Shown here: one piece after another, positions 26,236 through 35,438 of the stretch
Layout of the letters: every line of letters starts with the position of its first letter
Numbering within the stretch: the first letter of the stretch is position 1
From: Streptomyces sp. AC558_RSS880
GTDB taxonomy: Bacteria > Actinomycetota > Actinomycetes > Streptomycetales > Streptomycetaceae
DNA length: 64,000 bases
Reading direction: 5' to 3'
Assembly (NCBI RefSeq): GCF_019049255.1
Contig: NZ_JAGMUJ010000007.1
Span: 62,001 to 126,000, forward strand
Translations under genes and position numbers: made by a program
Notes under the pieces: model-generated
What the model was told of the DNA's origin: nothing
Seen by the model: only the letters and a program-made list of their open reading frames with translations
The model's database searches: none

Positions 26236-27603
26236 TCAAGCGGAAGCGAACGGCGAGGGCCGCCATCCCACCCGGTGTTCCGCGAGGTGCGCCAGGACCG
26301 CGTGGTTCGCCTCCCAGCCGTCCGGGAACTTGACCAGCGTGCCCAGCTGGACCGGCTCCGTGGACGGGTAGTCGTCCAGGAGGTCGGTCACTCCCTCGCG
26401 GCAGACCACGATGCAGGCGTGGCGGTGGCGGGAGGCCAGGACGCACAGGCGTCCCGTCTCCAGGTGGAAGGCGGTGGCGTCGGGACGGCCGGAGAGGGGG
26501 TGGAGGACCACCGTGACGTCGTACTCGCGGCCCTGGAGCCGGTTCGCCGTGTCGACGGTGACGTCCGCCACGCCCAGTTCCGCGAGCGCCGCCCGTACGG
26601 CGGCGGCCTGGTCGCGGTGGGCGGTGCCGACGGCGATGCGGTCGGCGGTGAGGGGGGTGGGCTCCGGGGAGCGTTCGGAGGTCGCCGCGCCGCCCCGGTC
26701 CAGGAGGCGGCGTACGACGAGCGCCACCGCGCGGATCGCCTCCGGGTCCGTGCGCGGGGTGTGCCGGGCGGGGAGTTCCAGGAGGCCCCAGCCGGTTTCC
26801 GCCGCCTCGTCGATCACCCGGTCCGGGGCCGAACCGTCCGACGGGACACCGAAGGAGAGGCGGCGGTCGCCGTGGTCCGTGCCGCTGCGGAACGGGGTGT
26901 ACGGGTAGAAGGCGTCGGAGACCAGGGGAGCCGCCGACGCCGGGAGGCGCCAGGACACCGGCAGGCGGTGCTGCGGCAGTTCCGGGTTGTGGGCGAGCAG
27001 AGTGGTCACGGCCGAGGCCGACGGGTCGTACGACAGGCCCGCCCACTGCTCGCCGCCCACGATGGAGAACGGGTCCAACTGGCCCGGATCACCCACGAAC
27101 AGGGCCCGCTCGAACAGGTTGGCCACGGCGAGCAGCGCGTCCGAGCGCATCTGGTACGCCTCGTCGACGATCGCGTGCTCCCACGGCTCGACGCCCTTGA
27201 CGTGCGCCCACTTCGCCGCCGTGGAGATCACCACGGGCAGGCCGGCGAGATCGGCCGCCTTCGCCGACGTACGGACGTTGTCCAGCACGTCGAGCGCCTT
27301 GTCGTACGGGTCGGTGTCACTGCTGTGCAGCCGGCCCACCGGCAGTTCCGGGTTCTTCTCGGCGAGGCGGAGGACCAGGTCGTCGACCTGGGCGTTGGTC
27401 TGCGCCACGACCATCAAGGGGCGGCCCGCCTCCGCCAGTTCCAGCGCCGCCCGCACCACCAGCGTGGACTTGCCGGCGCCGGGCGGGGAGTCGACGACGA
27501 CACCGCGCGCGGCGCCGCGCAGGGTGTCGCGGAGGATCGCGTCGGTGGCGCGGGAGGCCGCCGCGCCGGGGTCGAACACGGCCTGCTGGGCAGGAGCGGT
27601 CAC
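26236..27603 (-). CDS. SF1 (Upf1/Dna2-like) helicase of a three-gene nuclease-helicase operon
   Basis: A 455-residue ATP-dependent helicase. Motif I is PPGAGKST (40-47), Ia VVAQTNAQVDD, II AIVDEAYQM (DEAY box), III LFVGDPGQLDP, IV PVSWRLP, V VDTANRLQGREYDVTVVL and VI ASRHRHACIVV, the pattern of SF1B enzymes of the Upf1/Dna2 group. It is unusually short, with little inserted domain. GTG 27603 overlaps the preceding stop as GTGA (27600-27603). It is third in an operon after a RecB-like nuclease and a 533-residue unknown protein, so it probably works in a complex on DNA or RNA ends. Confidence 0.85.
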   Translation of the reverse strand: MTAPAQQAVFDPGAAASRATDAILRDTLRGAARGVVVDSPPGAGKSTLVVRAALELAEAGRPLMVVAQTNAQVDDLVLRLAEKNPELPVGRLHSSDTDPYDKALDVLDNVRTSAKAADLAGLPVVISTAAKWAHVKGVEPWEHAIVDEAYQMRSDALLAVANLFERALFVGDPGQLDPFSIVGGEQWAGLSYDPSASAVTTLLAHNPELPQHRLPVSWRLPASAAPLVSDAFYPYTPFRSGTDHGDRRLSFGVPSDGSAPDRVIDEAAETGWGLLELPARHTPRTDPEAIRAVALVVRRLLDRGGAATSERSPEPTPLTADRIAVGTAHRDQAAAVRAALAELGVADVTVDTANRLQGREYDVTVVLHPLSGRPDATAFHLETGRLCVLASRHRHACIVVCREGVTDLLDDYPSTEPVQLGTLVKFPDGWEANHAVLAHLAEHRVGWRPSPFASA

Positions 27604-29201
27604 AGCACGTCCTCCTCGGTCACCGGGTCGGCGGGCTCCGGTACGGCCTCCTCACCGGGTGGACCGCCATGGGTCCACGGGGTCTCCTCCGGGTCGGGCA
27701 GCTTCGCGCCGCCGCGCGGTTCGTGTTCGAACAGCGTGAAGCACAGGCGGTCGCCCTTCTCCGGGACCGACCCCTCCTCCGGCTCCTTGCCGCGGCCCAT
27801 CTTGTCCATGACGCGCAGGACGAGGAGACCGCCCTCCGGACCGTCCTCGTAGCCCACGAACTCCACCGTCTGCGGCTTCCCGCCCAGCGAGCGGTACGCC
27901 CGCGCCCGCTCGCCGAGGTGCGGGCGGTCGTCCGTGCGGACAGTGACCAGCGGGCGCGGGCTCGGCCGCTTGCTCTCGCTGTACGCCATCACCACGTCGA
28001 CCACCTCGCCCGCGAACGCCTCCCCGGACAGCCGCCGGGCCGCCATCACCAGCGGGTCGTCGAGCGCCTCCTGCGCCTCAAGGCGGGCCTGTTCCCGCTC
28101 GCGCGCGGCGAGCTTGTTGGCCGCGGTCACCGCGTCGTCGCGGCGCGGCTGCGGCGGCTCACCGGACAGGACCCGGTCCCGGTGACCGGTGAACGACCAG
28201 CGGTCGCGCGTCCACCGCTCCTCGACGCGCGCCCCCTCCGGAAGCCCCGCCAGCAGGTCGAGCCCCCGCCACACCGCGTCCCAGGTGGGCCGGGTGCGGC
28301 TCTCCACCAGCGCGCGGATCTCCCGCTCGGCGGCGGTCAGGGCGCCGAGGCGGTCGTCGGCCTCCAGGCCGTCCTCCGCCGCCGCGAGCGCGGTACGGGC
28401 GCGGTCGTAGCGCTCGATCGCCGGGGCGAGCAGCTTGTTGTCGAACGCCGGGTCGGTCGCCGGGCCCGCGGGCGGGCACACCAACTGGCCGTCGGCGTCC
28501 CGCGCGAGCTCGGCCTCCTGCGCGGCCTGTGCCCCCGAGCGTCCCGCGGGCGGATCGATCCAGGCGAGCAGCGCCCCCAGGTGCTGGTCCTCCAGGGAGG
28601 ACTGCCCGGTCGCCCAGTGCCGGGCCAGTACGTCGGTCATGGCCAGCAGCAGGGAGGAGCCGGGCACCCGGGCCCGCTCCCCGAAGTGCGTCAGCCACCG
28701 CCCGAGCAGCGGCACCCGGGGTGGCGCCGGGAACGGGGCCTCCGGGTCCTGCTCCGCCGTGCGCCGGAACCGCATGGAGCGCCCCAGCAGCCGTACGAGG
28801 TCGATACCGGCCCGGGACGGCACGATCAGCTGGGGCGCGTCCGCGCACAGCTCGACCTCGACCTTGACCCGCTTGCCGGTCTCCGGGTCGGTCTCGGAGC
28901 GCTCGGCGGCCTCCACGGCGTCCGCGAAACCGTCGACGTACGGCAGCACCACGTCGGCCAGCTCGGCCAGGAACGCGAACCGCAGATCGCGGTCGCGCGG
29001 CTGCGGCACCACCAGCAGCCGCGGCGCGTCCCGGTCGGTGCCCACCAGCGCGCCGAGCGGGGCGCCCGCCTCGCCGGCGGTGATGAGCGGTACGAACACC
29101 AGGGGCCGCGCGGAGAGGTGCCGGTGCCGGACGGTGGCGGCGGGCTGGGCACGGCCGGTGCTGACGGCCTCGAGGCGGGCGAGGGTGGCGATCAGGGACA
29201 A
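27600..29201 (-). CDS. Unknown protein of the nuclease-helicase operon
   Basis: A 533-residue soluble protein with no recognised domain. TTG 29201 is supported by GGAGG eight bases upstream and by a 10-bp overlap with the nuclease stop. The N-terminal half is alpha/beta (PLVFVPLITAGEAGAPLG, LLVVPQPRDRDLRF). The middle is Ala/Glu/Arg-rich helical (about 260-390), possibly coiled coil. The C-terminal 140 residues are beta-rich and end in an acidic tail (GDRLCFTLFEHE). The last region could be an OB-like or helicase-1B-type domain supplied in trans (inference). Coupling to both neighbours argues for a stoichiometric complex. Confidence 0.8.
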   Translation of the reverse strand: MSLIATLARLEAVSTGRAQPAATVRHRHLSARPLVFVPLITAGEAGAPLGALVGTDRDAPRLLVVPQPRDRDLRFAFLAELADVVLPYVDGFADAVEAAERSETDPETGKRVKVEVELCADAPQLIVPSRAGIDLVRLLGRSMRFRRTAEQDPEAPFPAPPRVPLLGRWLTHFGERARVPGSSLLLAMTDVLARHWATGQSSLEDQHLGALLAWIDPPAGRSGAQAAQEAELARDADGQLVCPPAGPATDPAFDNKLLAPAIERYDRARTALAAAEDGLEADDRLGALTAAEREIRALVESRTRPTWDAVWRGLDLLAGLPEGARVEERWTRDRWSFTGHRDRVLSGEPPQPRRDDAVTAANKLAAREREQARLEAQEALDDPLVMAARRLSGEAFAGEVVDVVMAYSESKRPSPRPLVTVRTDDRPHLGERARAYRSLGGKPQTVEFVGYEDGPEGGLLVLRVMDKMGRGKEPEEGSVPEKGDRLCFTLFEHEPRGGAKLPDPEETPWTHGGPPGEEAVPEPADPVTEEDVL

Positions 29202-30391
29202 GGAGCCACCTCCAGGGCGGCCGCTTCCAGTGCCTCCGCGCGCAGGGCCGCCGCCCTGCGCAGTGCCGCCACCGCCGGGTCGTCGGGGTCACCGGCCTCC
29301 CCGCGGGCCGCCGCCAGTACGTCCTCGACCGTCGTCAGACCGCCCAGCTCCGCCCGTACCGGACGGCCCAGGCGGGTCACCGCGCCCTGCGCGCGGGAGC
29401 GGTCCCGGCAGTGGAAGGCCAGCTCGCACGCGGACAGGCACTCCGGCGCGTAGGTCGCCGGGACCGACTCCACGGCCTCGGCCAGCCGCTCGGCGGGCAG
29501 CTCCGGCGAGAAGCACGTGCCCTCGGGGAGCGTGTCGGCGATCTCCTCGATCCGGGTGAGCCGGTCCAGCTGACGGGCGGTCACCGCACGCTGCTTGCGC
29601 ACGTCCACGGCGGACGCGGTGGGCAGGTTGGAGAAGTCCTTCGGGCACACCAGCAGGATCCGGTGCCGCACGCGCGGGGCCGGGTCCAGCCGCGCGGCGA
29701 CCCGCTCCAGGGCCAGCACGTACACCGCCGACTGGCGCGCCGCCGCGCCGACCTTCGCCGGGTCCGCGGCACCGTCCAGCATCGGGAAGGACTTGATCTC
29801 CACGACCGTCCAGCTGCCGTCCGGGTGCACCACCACCGCGTCCGGCTCCAGGAAGGCGGGAGAGCCCGCGACGTCGAGCGCGAGCATCGGATGGTCGAGC
29901 AGCGTCCACGTGCCGGGCGCCTCGGTGGCCTCGCGCAGCGCCAACTCCGTACGGGCCGTGCGGCCCTGCGGGCCCTGGGCGGTGAGGTCGGGCACGCGCG
30001 CGTCGGCGGGCGGTTCGGCCGCGCGGTCCAGCTTCTCGTGGGCCAGGCGCAGCAGTTCCGTACCGCCGTCCGCCTTGACCTTCGCCTCGAACGCGTTGCC
30101 CCGCACGAACGCGAACTGGGACTGGCCGAAGACCGACGGCGAGCCCAACGCGTCCGCCAGCACCGCCTTGTTCACCCCGGCGCCGTCGAGGATCGCGCGC
30201 CGTCTGCAGCCCGGGTTGGCGGCGAGGGCGGCCAGGGCGCGCGCGTCCAGCGCCTTGGCCTGCACCTCCGGGCCACGCAGCTCAGCGAGCCGGTGCCGGA
30301 GCGCCTTCTCCCGCGTCCGAGGGGGAGGCACCCGATTCGGTTCCTGGTCCGTACCGCGACTCGGGGTGCCGCTGCCGTGGAAATCGCTCAC
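29192..30391 (-). CDS. RecB/Cas4-like PD-(D/E)XK nuclease with putative Fe-S cysteines
   Basis: A 399-residue protein from GTG 30391 (the frame is open to TTG 30421). RecB-family motifs are R97GNAFE102 (motif I), EPD184, VVE198IK200 and Q220SAVY. Four cysteines are placed as in AddB/Cas4/Dna2-type Fe-S nucleases: C62 in NPGCRRR before the core, and C318, C322 and C328 (PECLSACELAFHC) after it; the C-x3-C-x5-C spacing differs slightly from C-x2-C-x5-C. It heads an operon with an unknown protein and an SF1 helicase, overlapping the next gene by 10 bp. The first 110 bp overlap the upstream PAP2 gene, so a later start is possible. Confidence 0.82.
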   Translation of the reverse strand: MSDFHGSGTPSRGTDQEPNRVPPPRTREKALRHRLAELRGPEVQAKALDARALAALAANPGCRRRAILDGAGVNKAVLADALGSPSVFGQSQFAFVRGNAFEAKVKADGGTELLRLAHEKLDRAAEPPADARVPDLTAQGPQGRTARTELALREATEAPGTWTLLDHPMLALDVAGSPAFLEPDAVVVHPDGSWTVVEIKSFPMLDGAADPAKVGAAARQSAVYVLALERVAARLDPAPRVRHRILLVCPKDFSNLPTASAVDVRKQRAVTARQLDRLTRIEEIADTLPEGTCFSPELPAERLAEAVESVPATYAPECLSACELAFHCRDRSRAQGAVTRLGRPVRAELGGLTTVEDVLAAARGEAGDPDDPAVAALRRAAALRAEALEAAALEVAPCP

Positions 30392-31241
30392 CCGCGGAAG
30401 TCTGGCATCCGGCACTGACAATGGGGGAATTCACGCCGGAGGAGTCCGCCGGGGCGGCCGCGGGGCGGGACAGGAAGCGGGCCTTCGCCCGGTCCGCCGA
30501 GCGCGTCACGACGGGGGCCAGCAGCAGACCGGCGCCCATGACGGCGGCGCCCGCGGCCGCGTCGAGGAAGTAGTGGTTCGCGGTGCCCATCACCACGATC
30601 ACGGTCACCAGCGGGTAGACGACGGCGGCCGTCCTCGTCAGGCGCGTACGGCCGTACCGCCAGAGGATCACCCCGCACCACAGCGCCCAGCCCACGTGCA
30701 GGCTCGGCATCGCCGCGTACTGGTTGGTGAACCCGCCGAGGCCCCGTGGGGCGCTGGCCTCGCCGGCCCACCAGCCGTACGCGCTGTAGTGGGCCATCGT
30801 GTCCACGAAGCCGTGGCTCGCGTCGAGCAGCCGGGGCGGACAGGTGGGCAGCAGGGTGAAGCCGATCAGGCCGATGAAGGTCGAGGTCATCAGCCAGGTG
30901 CGGGCGGCGCGGAAGTGCGCCGCGCGGGAGCGGAACAGCCAGACGAGGATCGCCGGGGTCACCAGGTAGTGCAGCGACGCGTACCAGAAGTCGGCGGGTA
31001 TGCCTATCCACGGCTCGCGGGTGAAGAGACGGTTCAGCGGGTGCTCGGCGTTGAGGTACAGCGCCTTCTCGATGCGCAGGATCGCCAGGCCGTGGTCGAC
31101 GGCGTCGGAGACGTCGCCCCGGACGACCAGCCGTCCCGCCGAGTAGCAGGCGTACACCAGGAGGATGAGCGGCAGCTCCGTCCACCAGCGCAGCCGGGTC
31201 GCCGGGGCAGCCTCGGTACCCGGTGTCTCGGTGTGCGGCAT
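30282..31241 (-). CDS. PAP2-superfamily membrane phosphatase
   Basis: A 319-residue protein with about six membrane helices between residues 25 and 235. Phosphatase motif C2 is PSLHVGWA and C3 is ANHYFLDAAAG (His and Asp); C1 is degenerate, as in the Aur1/PAP2_3 branch. ATG 31241 is clear. It would dephosphorylate a lipid phosphate or transfer a phospho-head group. The soluble tail after residue 245 (Ser/Pro/Arg-rich, low conservation) is encoded in the stretch overlapping the nuclease gene by 110 bp on the same strand in another frame. Confidence 0.85.
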   Translation of the reverse strand: MPHTETPGTEAAPATRLRWWTELPLILLVYACYSAGRLVVRGDVSDAVDHGLAILRIEKALYLNAEHPLNRLFTREPWIGIPADFWYASLHYLVTPAILVWLFRSRAAHFRAARTWLMTSTFIGLIGFTLLPTCPPRLLDASHGFVDTMAHYSAYGWWAGEASAPRGLGGFTNQYAAMPSLHVGWALWCGVILWRYGRTRLTRTAAVVYPLVTVIVVMGTANHYFLDAAAGAAVMGAGLLLAPVVTRSADRAKARFLSRPAAAPADSSGVNSPIVSAGCQTSAGERFPRQRHPESRYGPGTESGASPSDAGEGAPAPAR

Positions 31242-31427
31242 CCGATCGCTCCCCCTTGTTCTCGCGCGGCGCTCCGTCGGCGGCCAGCCACTCTACGGTG
31301 TGCGCGCGTCCCCCGTGGTACGTCCTCGGCCCTGAGAGACGTTGAGATCGCCCTCCGGGTTGCCCGCGACCAGGGTGCGCGATGATGGGAGGGTTCCGCC
31401 TGCGAATTTTCACCCGGAAGGTCTCCC

Positions 31428-32027
31428 ATGGCACCGCGCATCCTGCTGGCCCGGCACGGACAGACCGAGTGGTCGTTGTCCGGCAAGCACACCGGCAGGA
31501 CCGATGTGCCGCTCCTGGAGGAGGGCCGCCGGGGCGCCAAGCTGCTCGGCGAGCGCCTGCACCGGGCGCCGTACGACGGGCTGCCCGGCGTCGAGGTGCG
31601 CACCAGCCCGCTGTCCCGCGCGCGGGAGACCTGCGAGCTCGCCGGTTTCGGCGACCGCGCGGAGACCTGGGACACGCTCATGGAGTGGGACTACGGGGCG
31701 TACGAGGGCATGACCCCGGCGGAGATACAGGCGGTGCGGCCCGGGTGGCTGATCTGGCGCGACGGGGTCCCCGAGGGGGAGTCCCTGGCCGAGATGACGG
31801 CCCGCGCGGACGAGGTGGTGGCCTGGGCCCGCTCCGCCGACCGTGACGTGCTGGTCTTCGCCCACGGGCACATGCTCCGGTCGATCGGTGCGCGGTGGCT
31901 GGGGCTGCCGCTCGACTTCGCGGCCCGCATCCGTCTGAACCCGACCTCCCTGTCGGTGCTGGGCTGGGCGTACGGCGAGCCGGCCGTGGAGTCCTGGAAC
32001 GAGACGGGGCATCTGGCGGCTGTCTGA
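31428..32027 (+). CDS. Histidine phosphatase (phosphoglycerate mutase-like)
   Basis: A 199-residue enzyme of the RHG phosphatase family. The motif ARHGQTEWS supplies the phospho-accepting His10 region, with further catalytic residues in [20 protein letters not shown] and [12 protein letters not shown] 31428 follows GGAAGG. The length matches acid phosphatases of the GpmB/CobC group rather than glycolytic mutase. Physiological substrate is unknown. It is transcribed alone, divergent from the PAP2 gene. Confidence 0.88.
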   Translation: MAPRILLARHGQTEWSLSGKHTGRTDVPLLEEGRRGAKLLGERLHRAPYDGLPGVEVRTSPLSRARETCELAGFGDRAETWDTLMEWDYGAYEGMTPAEIQAVRPGWLIWRDGVPEGESLAEMTARADEVVAWARSADRDVLVFAHGHMLRSIGARWLGLPLDFAARIRLNPTSLSVLGWAYGEPAVESWNETGHLAAV

Positions 32028-32236
32028 CGCACGGGCCACGTGGCTGTGGCCGTCCGGCTCCGGTTGCGCGATCCGGCGCTCGCGGGGTGCCCCGCGTGGG
32101 TGCCGGCCGGGGGTGGGTCGCGCGGCCCGGCGCTTGCGGGGTGCTGTCGCGCCCACCCGTGCCGCCCTGGGGGTACCTCCCAGGCCCTTAAGGCACTGGG
32201 GGAGGCACGACTGCCCGCGGTGGCGCGTCCGGTGGG

Positions 32237-33685
32237 TCACACCGCGCGGGGGAGTGCTCCGTGGCGGTCCAGGAAGGCTGATACGCCTGATGCCCGGCGG
32301 TGGGGGAGCAGGACGCGGGATGTGCCTGCCAGCATCGTCCGGACCCGGGACGACTGGACCTCGTTCAGCAGGTCCAGTACCCGCATCCCGGCCTCGGCCG
32401 CCTCGTCCGGCCGCCCTCCGCGGGCCAGGTCGTCCGCCAGCTCCGCCGTGTACAACGCGATGTTGCGGGTGAAGTGCGGGTCCTGGAGCTCCGCCGCCCG
32501 CCGTGCGTGCCGCGCCGCGCGCGGCCAGTCGCCCAGCGTCGACCAGCACTGCGCCTCCAGCCCCTCCAGCTCCGCCTCCCCGTAGAAGCTCATCCACTCC
32601 GGGTCCGCCTCCGAGGTCCCGCGCTCGAAGTACGCCTGCGCCCGGGCCAGCGCCTGCTCGCAGCCCGCGCGGTCGGCGAGCCCCGCCCAGCCGCCCGCCT
32701 CCCGCAGCGCCAGCAGCGACATCAGCCGCGGGGAGCCGAGCGGACGCGCGGCCCGCTGCGCGGCCTGCGCCGCCCGCACCGCCTCCCGGGGCCGGCCCGC
32801 GTCCCGCGCGAGGAACGCCGTGTTGCAGAAGGCGTGCGCCTCCACACCCGGATCCCCGGTCACCCGCGCGGTCGCCAGCGCCTCCGCGTAGTGCGAACGC
32901 GCGTCGTCGAAGCGGCCCGAGTCGTGCGCCAGCCAGCCCACCGAGATGGCCAGCTCACCGGCGCCCGAGTACAGCCGGTCCGCCGTCCGCTGCCGGGTCG
33001 TCCCCGCGTCCAGCAGCGCGTAGGCGGCACGCAAGGGGGCCGCCGCGCGGCGGTAGAGCCCGTCCGCCCCGTGCCGGTCGTCCAGCAGCCGGATGCGGCG
33101 GACGGCTTCCTCCAGGGCGCCCGCGTCGCTCGCCCCCGCGCGGCGCACGGCGCGCTGCGCCGCCGAGGCGTCCGAGGCGAACCCGTACGGGCTCAGTGAG
33201 GCGGCGGCCACCGTGGCGCCCCCGCCGGTCATGAATGCGCGACGCAGCACGTCGCTCTCCTCGTGGTCGTGCGTGTCGTACGTGTCGTACCGGTCCTGCG
33301 TCTCATACGGCTCGTACGCCCCGCTGGTCTCACTCGTGGCGTTCGCCGGGTTCTCGGTGGGGGCCGGAGGCGTGTCCCCGGCGGCCCGGGCCCCACGCCC
33401 GCGTACCGACGAGCGGGGCGCGAAGCCCAGGTCGGTCAGCGTGCGGCCGGGGAACATGTGCAGGAACACCCGTTCATAGGCGTAGTTCGGGCAGCGGATC
33501 TCGCCCGCCTCCACCCGGTGCACGTACCGCGCGTCACAGCTGACCCGCTCGCCGATCTCGCGGGCGGCCCGCCGGACCGCCGCGGCGAACTCGGCCGGCG
33601 AGCGCGGTCCGCGCAGGTGCCGGAAGACGAGGTTCGGCCGCGGGGGCCGAGGGGGCTGGGACGAGGGCACCGTTGACGACGCCAT
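32237..33685 (-). CDS. XRE-type regulator with C-terminal TPR-like repeats
   Basis: A 482-residue protein. The N-terminal domain (about 25-85) has a helix-turn-helix pattern ending in RVEAGEIRCPNYAYER, as in Streptomyces regulators that read peptides or pheromones. A low-complexity linker (about 105-145) is rich in Glu, Tyr, Asp, Thr and His. An Ala-rich segment LRRAFMTGGGATVAAASLSP precedes about 300 residues of TPR-like helical hairpins. It is convergent with the phosphatase gene and divergent from a small hypothetical across 256 bp. Confidence 0.8.
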   Translation of the reverse strand: MASSTVPSSQPPRPPRPNLVFRHLRGPRSPAEFAAAVRRAAREIGERVSCDARYVHRVEAGEIRCPNYAYERVFLHMFPGRTLTDLGFAPRSSVRGRGARAAGDTPPAPTENPANATSETSGAYEPYETQDRYDTYDTHDHEESDVLRRAFMTGGGATVAAASLSPYGFASDASAAQRAVRRAGASDAGALEEAVRRIRLLDDRHGADGLYRRAAAPLRAAYALLDAGTTRQRTADRLYSGAGELAISVGWLAHDSGRFDDARSHYAEALATARVTGDPGVEAHAFCNTAFLARDAGRPREAVRAAQAAQRAARPLGSPRLMSLLALREAGGWAGLADRAGCEQALARAQAYFERGTSEADPEWMSFYGEAELEGLEAQCWSTLGDWPRAARHARRAAELQDPHFTRNIALYTAELADDLARGGRPDEAAEAGMRVLDLLNEVQSSRVRTMLAGTSRVLLPHRRASGVSAFLDRHGALPRAV

Positions 33686-33941
33686 GGTCGGGTCCTCTCT
33701 GCGAACCGTCGAACCATGCCGGAATCAGGGACATTTGTCCGTGTGCTGCCCTGTTTCCGGCGGGCAAGAACGTACCTGCTGTGACGGAGTCACTACGCGG
33801 AGTTTGGCAACAATCCGGATATGTCATCCGCGATCTGCCATGAACTGCCATCCTTTGCGGCGGACTTTCGTCGTAGCCGTTGACGTTCCGGCTCGTTGAG
33901 CCCTGTGGACCGGGGGCCCGATGTGCGCGTTGGAGGCCGGG

Positions 33942-34328
33942 ATGATGACCAGTCGGAGCAGGGATCCGTTGGAGCTGCCGAGTGCGGACTGTGACGTGGT
34001 CACGGTTCCGGCGCGACAGGGCCTGGAGGCGGTCGACATCCTGCGGCGCGGAGCCGGGGACGCGGTGGGGCCGGTGCTGCACGACGACGGGTGCGACACG
34101 CTCGGCTTCCTGGTGCCGCCGGGGACGGCCGCGGCCTGGGACGTGCCGGGCAGTGTCTGTACGGAGACGGACGGCTGCGGGCTGGGACCGGTGCCGGAGC
34201 CGGTGGGGGAGGGGGCGGACTGGCTGCTGCCGCCGGGGGAGGCGGAGCCGGCGACGGATCCCGCGGCGCTGCGGGAGGCGCTGGACGAGGCCCAGCGGAC
34301 GATCGAGGCCGCGGACGGGTGTGCGTGA
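33942..34328 (+). CDS. Conserved hypothetical protein
   Basis: A 128-residue acidic protein. ATG 33942 (or 33945) is preceded by GGAGG at 33932-33936; an upstream ATG at 33921 lacks a site. The sequence DCDVVTVPARQGLEAVDILR, GFLVPPGTAAAWDVPGS and C-terminal DWLLPPG resembles the lid region of small primase/polymerase-like proteins of actinobacteria, but no catalytic residues are evident. A hairpin (34406-34422) lies downstream. Confidence 0.65.
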   Translation: MMTSRSRDPLELPSADCDVVTVPARQGLEAVDILRRGAGDAVGPVLHDDGCDTLGFLVPPGTAAAWDVPGSVCTETDGCGLGPVPEPVGEGADWLLPPGEAEPATDPAALREALDEAQRTIEAADGCA

Positions 34329-34469
34329 GCGTGAGCGTGGGGTGTGGGCTCGGGAGGGGTTTCGTCCCCGCCGCCCTTGCCCGTTCCCGACCCGTTCCCG
34401 TCCTCCGAGGGCTCTGCCCTCGAACTCCCCCAGAGGGGGCGCCCCCGGAGGGGCTGAGAGTATGGGGGG

Positions 34470-35339
34470 ATGGGAAGGACCAGGAGCAGCGGGCGTCACC
34501 AGTCATCCGTCGAGGCCGTCGTCGAGCGGGTCGACGGCGGGCTCGCCCGGCTCGTTCCGGACCGGGAGCGGGCGCGGGGCTGGACGCTGTTGATCGACGG
34601 GGCGCCGCAGTCGCACGTCGACCTCGACGACCCGGCGTACCTGTCCTTCGAGTACCAGCGCCGGTTCGGCCACGTCGTCGATCTCGTCGCCCCGCCCGGC
34701 AAACCCCTGCAGGCCGTGCACCTCGGCGGCGGCGCCTTCACCCTCGCCCGGTACGTCGCCGCCACCCGCCCCCGCTCCACCCAGCAGGTCGTCGAACGGG
34801 ACGCGGCGCTGGTGCGACTGGTCCGGCGCGAACTGCCGTTGGACGCCAGGGCCCGCATCCGGGTGCGTTCGGCGGACGCCCGCGAAGGGCTCGCCAAGGT
34901 GCCGGACGGCTGGGCCGGTCTCGTCGTCGCCGACGTCTTCAGCGGGGCCCGCACCCCCGCCCACCTCACCTCGGCCGAGTTCCTCGACGACGTCCGCAGG
35001 GCCCTCGCCCCCGGCGGGGTCTACGCCGCCAACCTCGCCGACGGGCCGCCCCTCGCGCACCTGCGGGGCCAGATCGCCACCGCCGCCGCCCGGTTCGCCG
35101 AACTCGCGCTGATCGCCGACCCCGCGGTGCTGCGCGGCAAACGCTTCGGCAACGCCGTCCTGGTCGCCTCCGACGCGCCCCTGCCGATCGCCGAGCTGAC
35201 CCGCCGGGCCGCCTCCGACCCGCACCCGGGCCGCGTCCAGCACGGCAGGGACCTCATCGACTTCACCGGCGGGGCCGCCCCCGTGACGGACCGGGCGGCG
35301 GTCGCCTCACCGGCGCCACCCGCGTCCGTCTTCCGGTGA
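34470..35339 (+). CDS. Spermidine-synthase-fold methyltransferase-like protein
   Basis: A 289-residue protein with the class I Rossmann fold. AVHLGGGAFTLARYVAATRP matches SAM/dcSAM-binding motif I, QQVVERDAALVRLVRREL is post-I and VVADVFSGARTPAHL is motif II. It resembles SpeE-like orphan proteins of actinobacteria, which generally lack proof of polyamine activity. ATG 34470 lies next to a G-rich run; ATG 34462 is out of frame. It is followed by a two-component system 100 bp away. Confidence 0.78.
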   Translation: MGRTRSSGRHQSSVEAVVERVDGGLARLVPDRERARGWTLLIDGAPQSHVDLDDPAYLSFEYQRRFGHVVDLVAPPGKPLQAVHLGGGAFTLARYVAATRPRSTQQVVERDAALVRLVRRELPLDARARIRVRSADAREGLAKVPDGWAGLVVADVFSGARTPAHLTSAEFLDDVRRALAPGGVYAANLADGPPLAHLRGQIATAAARFAELALIADPAVLRGKRFGNAVLVASDAPLPIAELTRRAASDPHPGRVQHGRDLIDFTGGAAPVTDRAAVASPAPPASVFR

Positions 35340-35438
35340 CCGGGCGGGCCGGTGAGACCCGCACGACCTGGATCCGCCGGGCCCGCCCGACCACCGCGCG
35401 TCTCCTGACCCCGTCCCGCCGCGCATAGGCTGGGGTCC

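Noticed and set aside
29192..30391. Assignment of the nuclease as Cas4
   Set aside because: No CRISPR repeats or other cas genes in the window, and the protein is about twice the usual Cas4 length.
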